Notes: generated from the sequence alone by a model not told the origin. Shown: positions 1-9,885, counted from the stretch's first letter. The stretch is DNA of 15,388 nucleotides from Desulfotomaculum sp. (GCA_003445555.1 DMDI01000162.1:1-15388), one strand, 5' to 3'. A program made the numbers and translations.

Positions 1-1
1 A

Positions 2-1693
2 ATTGTAGGTGTGATTATTCGCGCCTGTAAGAGGGCAGACCTGAGCCGCGTTAACACAAAGGCGGGGGTCCGGCCCGGCAAAAAGAGGCGCTCGCCCGCC
101 GTAGAAATACCTGACTTTGGGCTTGAGGTGCCGCGCGAAAAAGAACACGGTGATTTTGCCGCTAACCTGGCCTTGCTGTTAGCCCGGGCACTTAAGATGT
201 CCCCCCGTAAAATAGCGGAGATAATTAAAGAGGAACTTGACTTTGAAGGACTACCGGTAATAAAAGCCGAGGTAGCCGGGCCGGGGTTTATTAATTTTTA
301 TCTTGACCCGGCCTGGGCCTTAAGGGTTATTCCGGAGATTATCGAACAGGGAGCAGACTACGGCCGGGTAAATGCTGGTAATAAAGAAAAAGTGCAGGTA
401 GAGTTCGTTAGCGCCAATCCTACCGGGTTACTGCACATGGGTAACGCCCGCGGGGCGGCCCTGGGGGACAGCATGGCGTCCTTATTAGATTTTGCCGGCT
501 ATGAGGTAACCCGGGAGTTTTATGTTAACGACGCCGGCACGCAAATTGAAAACCTTGGCAAATCCTTAGCGGCCCGTTATTTTCAACTGTTGGGTTTTGA
601 AGCGGAAGTACCTGAGGAAGGTTATCACGGGGAGGATTTGGTTGAACTCACCAAAAAGTTTATTACCCTTTACCAGGATAGATACTTAAAAGAAAGCGCC
701 TCTATCCGGGAAGAGGCTCTGGTAAAATATGCCTTAGAGGAGACGCTGGCGGCCATTAAAAAAACGCTGGCTGAATTTGGGGTTCATTATGACGTTTGGT
801 TTTCAGAAGCCTCTTTATACGCCGGCGGAAGCGTAAATGAGACAGTTGAACGGTTAAAGGAAAAAAGATTTGTTTATGAGCACGAAGGGGCCTTATGGTT
901 TAAGGCGCAGGAATTTGGCACCAGACAAGACGAGGTGTTAATCCGGAATAACGGGGTCCCCACTTATTTTGCGGCAGATATTGCCTATCACGTGAATAAG
1001 TTTAAGCGCGGCTTTACTAAAATTATTAATGTTTGGGGGGCTGACCATCACGGTCACGTTGCCCGCTTGAAAGGGGCCCTGGCGGCCTTGGGTTATAACC
1101 CGGAGGCCATCCAGGTGATTATTATGCAGTTGGTCCGGCTTTACCGGGGCGGGGAAATTGTACGGATGAGCAAGCGCACGGGTCAATATGTCTCTCTGGA
1201 GGATTTAATTGAGGAGGTGGGACATGACGCCGCCCGCTACTTTTTTGTTATGCGGAGCGCGGACAGCCACTTGGACTTTGATTTAGACTTAGCCCGGGAG
1301 CAATCCGTTAAAAATCCCGTTTATTATATCCAGTATGCGCACGCGCGTATTTGCAGCCTTAAAAAAGTGCTGGCTGAACAAGGCAGGACCATGCCCCGCC
1401 TTGACCAGGCAGATTTGGCCTTACTAACCCAGGAAGCAGAATTAGCGCTGGCCCGGCGGCTGGCCGATTTTCCAGAGGAGGTAACCAGGGCCGCCCAAAA
1501 CTTAGCCCCTCACCAGATAGCCACGTATCTTCATGAAGTGGCCGGTTTGCTGCATGCTTTTTATAACCACCACCGGGTAATTACAGACGATTTGGCTTTA
1601 TCTAACAGCCGGCTGCTGTTGGTGGAAGCCACCCGGATTGTTTTAGCCAATGCTTTAAAGTTGCTGGGCCTTAGGGCTCCGGAACGGATGTGA
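2..1693 (+). CDS. argS: Arginyl-tRNA synthetase (5' end probably beyond the left edge)
   Basis: Charges tRNA-Arg with arginine in the cytoplasm (class I aminoacyl-tRNA synthetase). Seen, numbering from the GTG at 11: N-terminal tRNA-binding domain with VPREKEHGDFA at about 40-50; HIGH-type signature as HMGN at 142-145 after FVSANPTG; KMSKS-type signature as RMSKR at 385-389; C-terminal anticodon-binding (DALR) domain beginning near NPVYYIQYAHARI and ending LRAPERM. From GTG 11 the protein has 560 residues, a normal length. However, the frame is open to the window edge, the first 35 residues do not resemble usual ArgS N-termini, and no ribosome binding site can be judged, so the true start may lie upstream. 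The TGA stop is in frame with pyrG and lies six bases before its proposed start, suggesting translational coupling. Family identity is certain; the start is not. Confidence 0.96.
   Translation: MVGVIIRACKRADLSRVNTKAGVRPGKKRRSPAVEIPDFGLEVPREKEHGDFAANLALLLARALKMSPRKIAEIIKEELDFEGLPVIKAEVAGPGFINFYLDPAWALRVIPEIIEQGADYGRVNAGNKEKVQVEFVSANPTGLLHMGNARGAALGDSMASLLDFAGYEVTREFYVNDAGTQIENLGKSLAARYFQLLGFEAEVPEEGYHGEDLVELTKKFITLYQDRYLKESASIREEALVKYALEETLAAIKKTLAEFGVHYDVWFSEASLYAGGSVNETVERLKEKRFVYEHEGALWFKAQEFGTRQDEVLIRNNGVPTYFAADIAYHVNKFKRGFTKIINVWGADHHGHVARLKGALAALGYNPEAIQVIIMQLVRLYRGGEIVRMSKRTGQYVSLEDLIEEVGHDAARYFFVMRSADSHLDFDLDLAREQSVKNPVYYIQYAHARICSLKKVLAEQGRTMPRLDQADLALLTQEAELALARRLADFPEEVTRAAQNLAPHQIATYLHEVAGLLHAFYNHHRVITDDLALSNSRLLLVEATRIVLANALKLLGLRAPERM
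1686..1693 (+). promoter_or_regulatory. Probable pyrG ribosome binding site overlapping the argS stop
   Basis: GGATGTGA differs at one base from the GGAGGTGA core that pairs with the 16S rRNA 3' end. It lies six bases before the ATT at 1700, a normal spacing, and includes the argS stop codon. It supports initiation at 1700 rather than at the TTG at 1745, which lacks such a site. Confidence 0.45.
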
Positions 1694-4278
<2,585 letters not shown>

Positions 4279-4281
4279 TAG

Positions 4282-4300
4282 GTCAACCGTCCCGGTTGAC
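4282..4300 (+). repeat. Perfect 8-bp hairpin between sppA and the Yip1 gene
   Basis: GTCAACCG, a three-base loop TCC, then CGGTTGAC. It sits four bases after the sppA stop and 17 bases before the next ATG. No T-run follows, so it is a poor intrinsic terminator. It could stabilise the sppA mRNA end, attenuate expression, or bind a protein. Confidence 0.6.
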
Positions 4301-4317
4301 AAAATTAGGGTTTAATT

Positions 4318-4974
4318 ATGGAAGATAAAACTATAACTGAAACCGTCCCCCCTGAAAAGCCCGGTTTTTTAGAGCTGATTTACGGCGTTCTTTTAGACCC
4401 GCGACCCACGATACGCCAGGTAGCGGGTCAGCCGCCGGTTGGCTTAACCGTCTTAATTTTTACCTTGGTCAGCGTAGTGAATGTTTTAAGCAGTGTTCTG
4501 GTAACTGTTGGAAAAGGTAATTTAGTTTTTCCCGGCCTGCCGCAAACGGCAGTCCAGACAATTCATGCTCTTATTCCGGTAATCATCCTTCTATGGTTGG
4601 GGTTAAAATACCTGCAGTGGTTTGTTTACAGCGGTGTCCTGCATCTGGTAGCAACTTTATTAGGTGGACGCGGTTATGCGCAGGGAGTTTTTGCGGTTAC
4701 CGGGCTGGCTATATTGCCCTCTCTTTTTATAGTTCCGTTAAATCTGCTTTTTTATTGGATAATGACCCCGTCTTTTACCATAATAGTCACTTTATTAAGT
4801 TTGTTAATTTACGTTTGGGGTATTATACTAGTTATAATTGGTTTACGCGAGGTGTATAATTTTAGTACCGGAAAGGCACTCTTAGTTTTGTTTTTACCCC
4901 TGATAGCAATTATTTTTTTCGCTATAGCAACCTTAATTATTTTAGCCGGATGTCTACCTTCGTTAATCCCTTAA
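4318..4974 (+). CDS. Yip1-domain integral membrane protein
   Basis: Function unknown. The 218-residue protein has a short acidic/polar N-terminus, then the motif-like stretch FLELIYGVLLDPRPTIRQVA (about 17-36), which is typical of the start of bacterial Yip1/YIP1-like domains. About five hydrophobic helices follow, near 41-63, 80-98, 122-148, 155-175 and 187-213. Bacterial members of this family have no established reaction; eukaryotic Yip1 proteins act in membrane traffic. It follows sppA by 39 bases and is on the same strand, so co-transcription with a membrane protease is likely, though the hairpin at 4282-4300 lies between. Only a weak AGGG-like ribosome binding site is seen. The ATG at 4318 keeps the whole conserved region. 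Family call is from pattern recognition and moderately sure. Confidence 0.8.
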   Translation: MEDKTITETVPPEKPGFLELIYGVLLDPRPTIRQVAGQPPVGLTVLIFTLVSVVNVLSSVLVTVGKGNLVFPGLPQTAVQTIHALIPVIILLWLGLKYLQWFVYSGVLHLVATLLGGRGYAQGVFAVTGLAILPSLFIVPLNLLFYWIMTPSFTIIVTLLSLLIYVWGIILVIIGLREVYNFSTGKALLVLFLPLIAIIFFAIATLIILAGCLPSLIP

Positions 4975-4977
4975 AAT

Positions 4978-5018
4978 AAAACCAAACTTTTAAGTTTTAG
5001 TTTTTTAGTTTTTTATTT
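4978..5018 (+). terminator. Weak AT-rich intrinsic terminator candidate after the Yip1 gene
   Basis: AAACTT-TT-AAGTTT (4984-4997) forms a perfect but AU-rich stem that can extend outwards with bulges (AAAAC with GTTTT). A T-rich tail (5001-5018) follows. The stem holds little GC, so its strength is doubtful. Its place just before a new promoter for spo0F fits an operon end. Confidence 0.35.
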
Positions 5019-5026
5019 ATGCCCGG

Positions 5027-5055
5027 GCAGGATTTTAAGAAAAGTTGTGGAAAGA
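5027..5055 (+). promoter_or_regulatory. Sigma-H-type promoter for spo0F
   Basis: A -35 GCAGGATTT (5027-5035), an 11-base spacer and a -10 GTGGAAAGA (5047-5055) match the sigma-H pattern RnAGGAwww / RnnGAATww with one mismatch in the GAAT core. The layout and -35 closely resemble the B. subtilis spoVG promoter as I remember it. In B. subtilis spo0F is itself partly sigma-H dependent. Transcription would start near 5062, leaving a leader of about 70 bases before the ATG at 5135. Confidence 0.6.
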
Positions 5056-5134
5056 AGTAATAAAGGAAATAAAAATAAGCTTAAAAAAGAAAATTGGGGG
5101 GTTAGGATTACCCAAAGAGGGGAGAGAGAAAGAG

Positions 5135-5548
5135 ATGCCGGGGCTGACCAGTGATGTTTTAGTGATAGATGATCAGAGTGGAGTGCGGAAGTTGTTGGGT
5201 GAAGTTTTAGGTAAGGAAGGTTATCGGGTAGAGTTAGCCGGATCCGGGCGCGAAGCAATTCAAAAAATAACCACCTATACTCCTCTCTTAATTTTATTAG
5301 ACATGCGGATGCCACATCTATCAGGATTGGAAACACTGCAAGAAATCCGTCAGATTTGCGGCACCATACCGGTGGTAATAATGACAGCGTTTGATGAACT
5401 GGATACAATTACCAAAGCAAAAGAATTAGGAGTTCGTCATTGGATTCAAAAACCCTTTAATCTAAAGGATGTTTGTTTTCTGGTAAAAGCCTTGCTGGCC
5501 GAGAAACCGGTTAAAAAACAAGACGAAGGGATAATTGATTTGAGGTAA
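5135..5548 (+). CDS. spo0F: Sporulation phosphorelay response regulator Spo0F
   Basis: Single-domain receiver protein that takes a phosphate from sporulation histidine kinases and passes it to Spo0B or, in clostridial-type systems, may act differently. Seen in 137 residues: acidic pair Asp12-Asp13 followed by Gln (IDDQ), phospho-acceptor Asp56 in LLDMRMP, Thr84 in IMTAFDELD, and Lys106 in QKPF. All lie exactly two residues after D10/D11/D54/T82/K104 of B. subtilis Spo0F, and the DDQ-G-R-LL-EV--KEGY pattern is also Spo0F-like. The ATG at 5135 has an AGGGGAG site 10 bases upstream. The longer frame from TTG 5045 is rejected because that codon lies inside the -10 region of the sigma-H promoter. 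A short extra tail (PVKKQDEGIIDLR) follows the receiver. Whether the organism has Spo0B cannot be seen here. Confidence 0.9.
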   Translation: MPGLTSDVLVIDDQSGVRKLLGEVLGKEGYRVELAGSGREAIQKITTYTPLLILLDMRMPHLSGLETLQEIRQICGTIPVVIMTAFDELDTITKAKELGVRHWIQKPFNLKDVCFLVKALLAEKPVKKQDEGIIDLR

Positions 5549-5587
5549 GCAGTTTTTCTTTACGTAAAAAAAGGGGGAGTATGCGAA

Positions 5588-6109
5588 TTGTTAATAGCCA
5601 CCGAAACCATGCTGGCGATGCATTGTCCGGCTTGTGGCAAGTTGGAATTTCACCGTTTATCGCGTTTTACCTTTTCAGGCCGTAAGGTGCTTAGGATTTA
5701 TTGTTCTTGCGGTAGTCTTAAGGTAATAATTGAAACCCGGCAGAAAGGGCTGTATTGGTTTCAAGTACCGTGTATAACCTGTGAAAATATGCACTTACAT
5801 ACCGTACCAGGTAGTTGGTTATGGCAAGAACAACAGGTGACCGAACTTTTTTGTCCGGAAGTGGGGATAGAACTGGGTTATATAGGCCCGGATGCTTTAG
5901 TAAGCCAGATGGTAGCGGAAGATGAAGAATATTTATTAAGCGAAATAATAGCCGGTTTGATTGAAGAGAAAAATTTTCAGGTTACCAAAGAAGATTTACC
6001 GGTAATAGAGCAAATAGAAAAAGTTGAAGTAAGTAAAGGTAAGTTTGTTTTATCGGATAACCAGGCAAATACCCAAGAACCCAAAAAGATAAGAAGAAAA
6101 AGGAAATAA
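5588..6109 (+). CDS. Cysteine-rich zinc-ribbon protein of unknown function
   Basis: I do not recognise a named family. Seen in 173 residues: Cys13-x-x-Cys16 (CPACGK), Cys39-x-Cys41 (CSCG), Cys62-x-x-Cys65 (CITC) and a lone Cys89. This suggests one or two zinc-ribbon-like knuckles in the first 90 residues. Then comes an acidic, probably helical part (about 100-150), and a strongly basic end (KKIRRKRK). There is no signal peptide or membrane segment, so it is probably cytoplasmic. The TTG at 5588 is chosen because GGGGGAG lies 8 bases upstream; the ATG at 5609 is the alternative and loses seven residues. It sits 39 bases after spo0F and 41 before the aldolase gene, so it is probably in one transcript with them. 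A role in nucleic-acid binding or regulation is possible from the ribbons and basic tail but is only inference. Confidence 0.75.
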   Translation: MLIATETMLAMHCPACGKLEFHRLSRFTFSGRKVLRIYCSCGSLKVIIETRQKGLYWFQVPCITCENMHLHTVPGSWLWQEQQVTELFCPEVGIELGYIGPDALVSQMVAEDEEYLLSEIIAGLIEEKNFQVTKEDLPVIEQIEKVEVSKGKFVLSDNQANTQEPKKIRRKRK

Positions 6110-6150
6110 AATAAAAGGGAAAGCTGAAAAATAGCGCCGAGGGGAGAAAA

Positions 6151-7011
6151 ATGTCTTTTATCCCGGTACATATTTTACTAAAAGAAGCCGAAACAGGAGA
6201 ATACGCGGTAGGGGCTTTTAATTGCCATAATATGGAGTTTATTCAGGCCGTAGTAGCCGCCGCCGAAGCGGAAAAAGCACCGGTTATTATTCAGGCCAGT
6301 CAAGGAGCCCTTAAATATGGAGGAATAAATTATATTGTTGCTTTAGCCCGTGCTGCCGCAGAAGAGGCCAGGGTACCGGTGGCCTTACATTTGGATCACG
6401 GAACGAGTTTCACTCAGGTCATGCAGTGTTTACGGGCTGGGTTTAGCTCGGTAATGTTTGATGGCTCAAAACTATCTTTAAACGATAATATTAATATAAC
6501 CAGGGAAATAGTTAAAATAGCCCGGCCCTTAAATGTATCCGTGGAAGCGGAATTAGGTAAAATAGGAGGAGCCGAAGACAAAAACATAGTTTTAGAGCAA
6601 GAAGCTTTGTTCACTGACCCCGCTCAGGCCCAATATTTTGTCCAGAGTACGGAAGTGGATTCGTTAGCGGTAGCTATTGGCAACGTACACGGGCATTATA
6701 AAGGAAGGCCGGCTTTAGACTTTGCGCGCCTACAAAAAATATCTTCTTTAGTCCGTATTCCTATTGTTTTGCACGGTTCCTCCGGTTTACCGGATGAAGC
6801 CATAAAACAAGCCATAAGGCTGGGGGTTCGTAAAGTAAATATTGATACTGATATTCGCGACGCTTTTTTAAGTATGGTACGCCAAACTTTACTTCAGCAT
6901 CCGGCCGAAAATGACCCGCGTCAAATATTAGGGCCGGCCCGTAAAGCCGCTCAGGAAGTAATCCAAAAGAAAATTCGCCTTTTTGGCAGTGCCGGTAAAG
7001 TAAAAATATAA
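6151..7011 (+). CDS. fba: Class II fructose-1,6-bisphosphate aldolase
   Basis: Zinc-dependent cleavage of fructose-1,6-bisphosphate to glyceraldehyde-3-phosphate and dihydroxyacetone phosphate in glycolysis, reversible in gluconeogenesis. Seen in 286 residues: AFNCHNME near the N-terminus, catalytic Asp82 and zinc ligand His83 in LHLDHG, Glu134 in VEAELG, zinc ligands His180 in NVHGHYKG and His208 in VLHGSSG, and the phosphate-binding NIDTDIR at 230-236. This is the normal length for the short FbaA/GatY-type form. The closely related tagatose-bisphosphate aldolases cannot be excluded by sequence alone, but the spo0F-fba-transaldolase neighbourhood favours FbaA. ATG 6151 has a GAGGGGAG site just upstream. 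The transaldolase gene follows within 41 bases. Confidence 0.94.
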   Translation: MSFIPVHILLKEAETGEYAVGAFNCHNMEFIQAVVAAAEAEKAPVIIQASQGALKYGGINYIVALARAAAEEARVPVALHLDHGTSFTQVMQCLRAGFSSVMFDGSKLSLNDNINITREIVKIARPLNVSVEAELGKIGGAEDKNIVLEQEALFTDPAQAQYFVQSTEVDSLAVAIGNVHGHYKGRPALDFARLQKISSLVRIPIVLHGSSGLPDEAIKQAIRLGVRKVNIDTDIRDAFLSMVRQTLLQHPAENDPRQILGPARKAAQEVIQKKIRLFGSAGKVKI

Positions 7012-7036
7012 AGCCAGAAATGGTATTAGAAGAATG

Positions 7037-7043
7037 AAAGGAG
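7037..7043 (+). promoter_or_regulatory. Strong ribosome binding site for the ATA-started transaldolase
   Basis: AAAGGAG lies nine bases before the ATA at 7053, an ideal spacing. No ATG, GTG or TTG in the transaldolase frame lies at a suitable distance. This is the main evidence that translation begins at the ATA. Confidence 0.7.
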
Positions 7044-7052
7044 AGATAAGCG

Positions 7053-7703
7053 ATAAAATTATTTTTAGATACGGCAAACATAGAAGAAATAAAAGCGGCT
7101 TATAGTTTAGGGGTAATTAGTGGCGTTACTACCAATCCTTCTTTATTAGCCAAAGAAGGCAAGAGTTTAAACGTGGCCGTACGCGAAATTATGGCTGTTG
7201 TTGACGGTCCAATAAGCGTAGAAGCGGTAAACCAGGAAGCCTCCGCTATAATTGCCGAGGCAGAAAAATTAGCCTCTTTTCACCCCAATATTGTGGTAAA
7301 AATACCGGTTAATGCTGAAGGATTAAAAGCGGTTAAAGTTTTAAGCGAACGTAATATTAGAACAAACGTTACCCTGGTTTTTTCGGTAAACCAGGCTATA
7401 TTGGCCGCCCTGGCCGGAGCTGATTACGTCAGCCCCTTTGTTGGACGACTGGACGATATAGGACAAGATGGAATGCAATTGGTGGCGGAAATCATAGCGA
7501 TTTACCGCAATTATTCCTTTCTGACCAGGGTAATTGCGGCCAGTATACGCCATCCCCTGCACGTAACTATTGCGGCTAAGGCAGGAGCAGATATTGCTAC
7601 TGTTCCTTATAAGGTGTTAACCCAAATGCTTAATCACCCGCTTACCACTCTTGGTATTGAAAAGTTTTTAGCCGATTGGGCCAAAATTTCCGGCACTTCA
7701 TAA
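7053..7703 (+). CDS. tal: Small transaldolase / fructose-6-phosphate aldolase family (apparent ATA start)
   Basis: Transfers or cleaves a dihydroxyacetone unit in the non-oxidative pentose phosphate pathway. Seen: [11 protein letters not shown] at the start, GVTTNPSL, Schiff-base Lys83 in [23 protein letters not shown] and the end GIEKFLADW. This is the whole TalC/MipB-type family pattern, in 216 residues (normal about 215). The reading frame from the first ordinary start (ATG at 7173-7191 or codons nearby) would lose the first 40 residues, including the conserved FLDTAN and TTNP motifs. An in-frame TAA lies at 7047-7049, so only GCG and ATA precede the conserved KLFLDTAN, with AAAGGAG nine bases upstream. 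I therefore place the start at ATA 7053. Transaldolase against fructose-6-phosphate aldolase cannot be told apart here. Confidence 0.9.
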   Translation: MKLFLDTANIEEIKAAYSLGVISGVTTNPSLLAKEGKSLNVAVREIMAVVDGPISVEAVNQEASAIIAEAEKLASFHPNIVVKIPVNAEGLKAVKVLSERNIRTNVTLVFSVNQAILAALAGADYVSPFVGRLDDIGQDGMQLVAEIIAIYRNYSFLTRVIAASIRHPLHVTIAAKAGADIATVPYKVLTQMLNHPLTTLGIEKFLADWAKISGTS

Positions 7704-7761
7704 TAGCTTATGCCTTTCCGTGAGGATAAAAAATTAATTTGTTTAAAGGCTTAACTTGGCC

Positions 7762-7791
7762 TTGTAATAGTTATAATATGCTATTTATACA
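7762..7791 (+). promoter_or_regulatory. Candidate sigma-A promoter(s) for rho
   Basis: In the AT-rich gap before rho, TTGTAA (7762-7767) with an 18-base spacer to TATACA (7786-7791) is a plausible pair. A perfect TATAAT (7772-7777) with only a poor -35 also lies inside it. No clear terminator is seen for the transaldolase gene. B. subtilis rho is reported to be autoregulated; nothing in this leader shows how that would work here. Confidence 0.4.
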
Positions 7792-7863
7792 TGATATTTA
7801 CAATGATACTTTAAAAAATGAGGACTATTTTGGTAGTAAAAATAATTTAAGGGGGGGTTACTC

Positions 7864-9183
7864 ATGGATTATGCGGATTTAGAAAATAAGACCTTACAAG
7901 AATTGTACAGAATAGCTAAAGGAATAGAGCTTACAGGGTGTTCGCGTTTACGGAAAAAAGAATTAATTTTTGAAATCAAAAAAGCCATGACCGAAAAAAA
8001 TGGCTTATTATTAGCCAAGGGAGTGTTGGAAATACTTCCTGACGGCTACGGTTTTTTAAGACCCTTTCAATATTTGCCAAGTCAAGATGATATTTATGTA
8101 TCTTCTTCCCAAATCCGGCGTTTTGATTTGCGAACCGGTGATTTAGTGGCCGGTCAAGTGCGCGGGCCTAAGGATAACGAACGTTATTACGCTTTATTAC
8201 GCGTTGAGCAGATTAACGGGGTAGCTCCCGAAGAGGCGCTCGAACGCCTGCATTTTGACGGCTTAACGCCTTTATATCCCCATAAACGGATAAAATTAGA
8301 AACATCTACTGAAAAAATATCTACCCGGGTTATAGATCTTGTTGCCCCCTTGGGCAAAGGGCAACGTGGTCTTATTGTTGCCCCTCCCAAGGCCGGCAAG
8401 ACCACTTTGCTTAAAGAAATAGCCAATAGTGTTACCAAAAACCACCCGGAAGTAAATATTATTGTTTTGCTTATTGATGAACGTCCCGAAGAAGTTACCG
8501 ATATTGAGCGTTCAGTAAGAGGGGAAGTAGTCAGTTCCACTTTTGACGAACCGCCGGATAACCACGTAAAAGTGGCCGAAATGGTGTTAGAACGGGCAAA
8601 ACGTTTGGTAGAGCATAAACAAGATGTCATTATTCTCCTGGACAGCATTACCCGTTTAGCCCGCGCGCATAATCTGGTGATTCCTCCCAGTGGGCGAACC
8701 TTAAGCGGGGGAGTAGACCCGGCGGCTTTGCATAAACCAAAACGTTTTTTTGGGGCGGCCCGGAACATTGAAGAAGGAGGCAGTCTAACTATTTTAGCCA
8801 CTGCTCTCATTGAAACAGGCAGCCGGATGGATGACGTTATTTTTGAAGAATTTAAAGGAACGGGTAACATGGAATTAATTCTAGACCGTCGTCTGGCGGA
8901 AAGGCGTATTTTTCCTGCCCTTGACGTGCAGCGGTCCGGGACGCGTAAAGAGGAATTACTTTATAAAAGGGAAGAGTTGGAATGGATTTGGAGCTTTCGT
9001 AAAGCCACTAATAATATGGCGCCGTGGGAAGCTATGGAACTGCTTATTACTCAGATGAAGAGGATTAAAACTAATGAAGAGATTATCCAATTGCTAAGAG
9101 CAACCCGCAAAACAAGTCCGGTTGTCACTCCTGACCGCCCTCCGGATATTAAAAAAGATTTGTTAACCCCGGCCGGTCTATAA
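7864..9183 (+). CDS. rho: Transcription termination factor Rho
   Basis: Hexameric RNA-dependent ATPase that ends transcription of untranslated RNA. Seen in 439 residues: N-terminal Rho-N helical domain (about 1-45), cold-shock-like RNA-binding domain ([15 protein letters not shown], about 50-120), Walker A PPKAGKTT with Lys179, Walker [15 protein letters not shown], and the secondary RNA-binding loop region [20 protein letters not shown]. There is no long insertion between the Rho-N and RNA-binding domains, as is found in Actinobacteria. ATG 7864 has an AAGGGGGGG site about seven bases upstream. A gap of 160 bases with promoter-like signals separates it from the transaldolase gene; murA and glpX, found between these genes in B. 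subtilis, are absent. A short proline-rich tail ([12 protein letters not shown]) ends the protein. Confidence 0.97.
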   Translation: MDYADLENKTLQELYRIAKGIELTGCSRLRKKELIFEIKKAMTEKNGLLLAKGVLEILPDGYGFLRPFQYLPSQDDIYVSSSQIRRFDLRTGDLVAGQVRGPKDNERYYALLRVEQINGVAPEEALERLHFDGLTPLYPHKRIKLETSTEKISTRVIDLVAPLGKGQRGLIVAPPKAGKTTLLKEIANSVTKNHPEVNIIVLLIDERPEEVTDIERSVRGEVVSSTFDEPPDNHVKVAEMVLERAKRLVEHKQDVIILLDSITRLARAHNLVIPPSGRTLSGGVDPAALHKPKRFFGAARNIEEGGSLTILATALIETGSRMDDVIFEEFKGTGNMELILDRRLAERRIFPALDVQRSGTRKEELLYKREELEWIWSFRKATNNMAPWEAMELLITQMKRIKTNEEIIQLLRATRKTSPVVTPDRPPDIKKDLLTPAGL

Positions 9184-9235
9184 ATATTTAAATACGGAAA
9201 AGCAATAGTAGCAGAAAGTAGTTGTTAAGTTAAAG

Positions 9236-9263
9236 TTAACAAAAGGCATTAATCAGGTATAAA
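9236..9263 (+). promoter_or_regulatory. Candidate sigma-A promoter for the M23 peptidase gene
   Basis: TTAACA (9236-9241), a 16-base spacer and TATAAA (9258-9263) form a fair match. The TTAACAA also closes a 7-bp inverted repeat with TTGTTAA (9222-9228), so an operator is possible. A sigma-E-like alternative is ATATT at 9284-9288 with CATAC at 9302-9306, but that would start transcription at about the ribosome binding site. Confidence 0.35.
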
Positions 9264-9305
9264 ACTGGTATATTAAGGTAAATATATTAATATATGTAAT
9301 ACATA

Positions 9306-9319
9306 CCTCGAAACGAGGG
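9306..9319 (+). promoter_or_regulatory. Small hairpin covering the M23 peptidase ribosome binding site
   Basis: CCTCG-AAA-CGAGG is a perfect 5-bp stem (9306-9318). Its 3' arm contains GAGGG (9315-9319), which is the site at the right distance (7 bases) from the TTG start at 9327. Pairing would hide the ribosome binding site. A second AAGG at 9320-9323 is too close to the start to replace it well. Confidence 0.45.
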
Positions 9320-9326
9320 AAGGTAA

Positions 9327-9860
9327 TTGCGTTACAAAATAATTTTTACCTTAATCTTATGCCTGGTAGGGGTTATAGCAATACTTTTATCTAAGATACC
9401 AGTTCTTAAAGCCACCTCTTTTGATTCAAAGGAACTACCTTTTCAGAAACTTTATAACGGAGATTTAACGAAAATAACGGTAGGTCAAATGTCCTGGCCG
9501 GCCGTGGGTTGGATTAGTTCCCCTTTTGGTTTGCGTGATGGCTGTGTCCACGAGGGGTTAGATATTGCCGCGGGCGAGGGCGAACCTGTTTGTGCGGCCC
9601 GGGACGGGCACGTTATTTTTACCGGGCCGCGGGGCACTTATGGTCTAACGGTAATTATTGACCATGGCGCTGGCCTTACAACTTTGTATGCCCATGCTTC
9701 AAGTCTTCTGGTCCAAGAAAATGATTGGGTCAAGGAAGGCCAACTTATTGCCAGGGTTGGCAACACCGGTCATTCCAATGGCCCCCACCTGCATTTTGAA
9801 GTCCGTTTGAATGAAGTTCCTTATGACCCGCAATACTTTTTATCCCACATTTCGGCTTAA
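9327..9860 (+). CDS. Membrane-anchored M23 (LytM-type) metallopeptidase
   Basis: Probably cuts peptidoglycan peptide cross-bridges outside the membrane. Seen in 177 residues: short basic start, one N-terminal transmembrane helix or uncleaved signal (about 5-22), a 35-residue linker, and a single M23 domain from about 60. Zinc and catalytic residues His75 and Asp79 (HEGLD), the YAH histidine, and His154/His156 (HLHFE) are all present, so it should be an active enzyme, unlike degenerate M23 proteins. It is small: it lacks the LysM or coiled-coil parts of cell-division M23 proteins. TTG 9327 is chosen for the GAGGG site; no ATG precedes the helix. It has its own candidate promoter and lies between rho and rpmE, a location that gives no clear functional clue. 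A sporulation role is conceivable but not shown. Confidence 0.88.
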   Translation: MRYKIIFTLILCLVGVIAILLSKIPVLKATSFDSKELPFQKLYNGDLTKITVGQMSWPAVGWISSPFGLRDGCVHEGLDIAAGEGEPVCAARDGHVIFTGPRGTYGLTVIIDHGAGLTTLYAHASSLLVQENDWVKEGQLIARVGNTGHSNGPHLHFEVRLNEVPYDPQYFLSHISA

Positions 9861-9885
9861 AAACTTAAAAAATAGGCCGGTAATA

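Noticed and set aside
4593..4859. Plus-strand 88-codon frame inside the Yip1 gene
   Set aside because: Out of frame with a coherent membrane protein and without recognisable motifs.
5045..5134. Extended spo0F from TTG at 5045
   Set aside because: The TTG lies within the sigma-H -10 region, the added 30 residues are not Spo0F-like, and a good ribosome binding site precedes ATG 5135.
5013..5408. Minus-strand 131-codon frame over spo0F
   Set aside because: Its translation is Leu/Ser/Pro-rich low complexity and it lies opposite a clear Spo0F.
7034..7105. Short ATG-started frame [11 protein letters not shown]... across the start of the transaldolase gene
   Set aside because: It ends after 23 codons, resembles nothing, and overlaps the conserved FLDTAN frame. 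I considered it as evidence of a frameshift that would give transaldolase an ATG, but KLFLDTAN is intact in the other frame from the ATA.
7711..7750. GCCTTT ... AAAGGC as a terminator after the transaldolase gene
   Set aside because: Only six pairs with a 28-base loop and no T-run; too weak to call.
8187..8870. Long minus-strand open frame (227 codons) inside rho
   Set aside because: It mirrors the strongly conserved rho coding frame, has low-complexity Ser/Arg/Thr-rich content, and no ribosome binding site. It is a shadow of rho.
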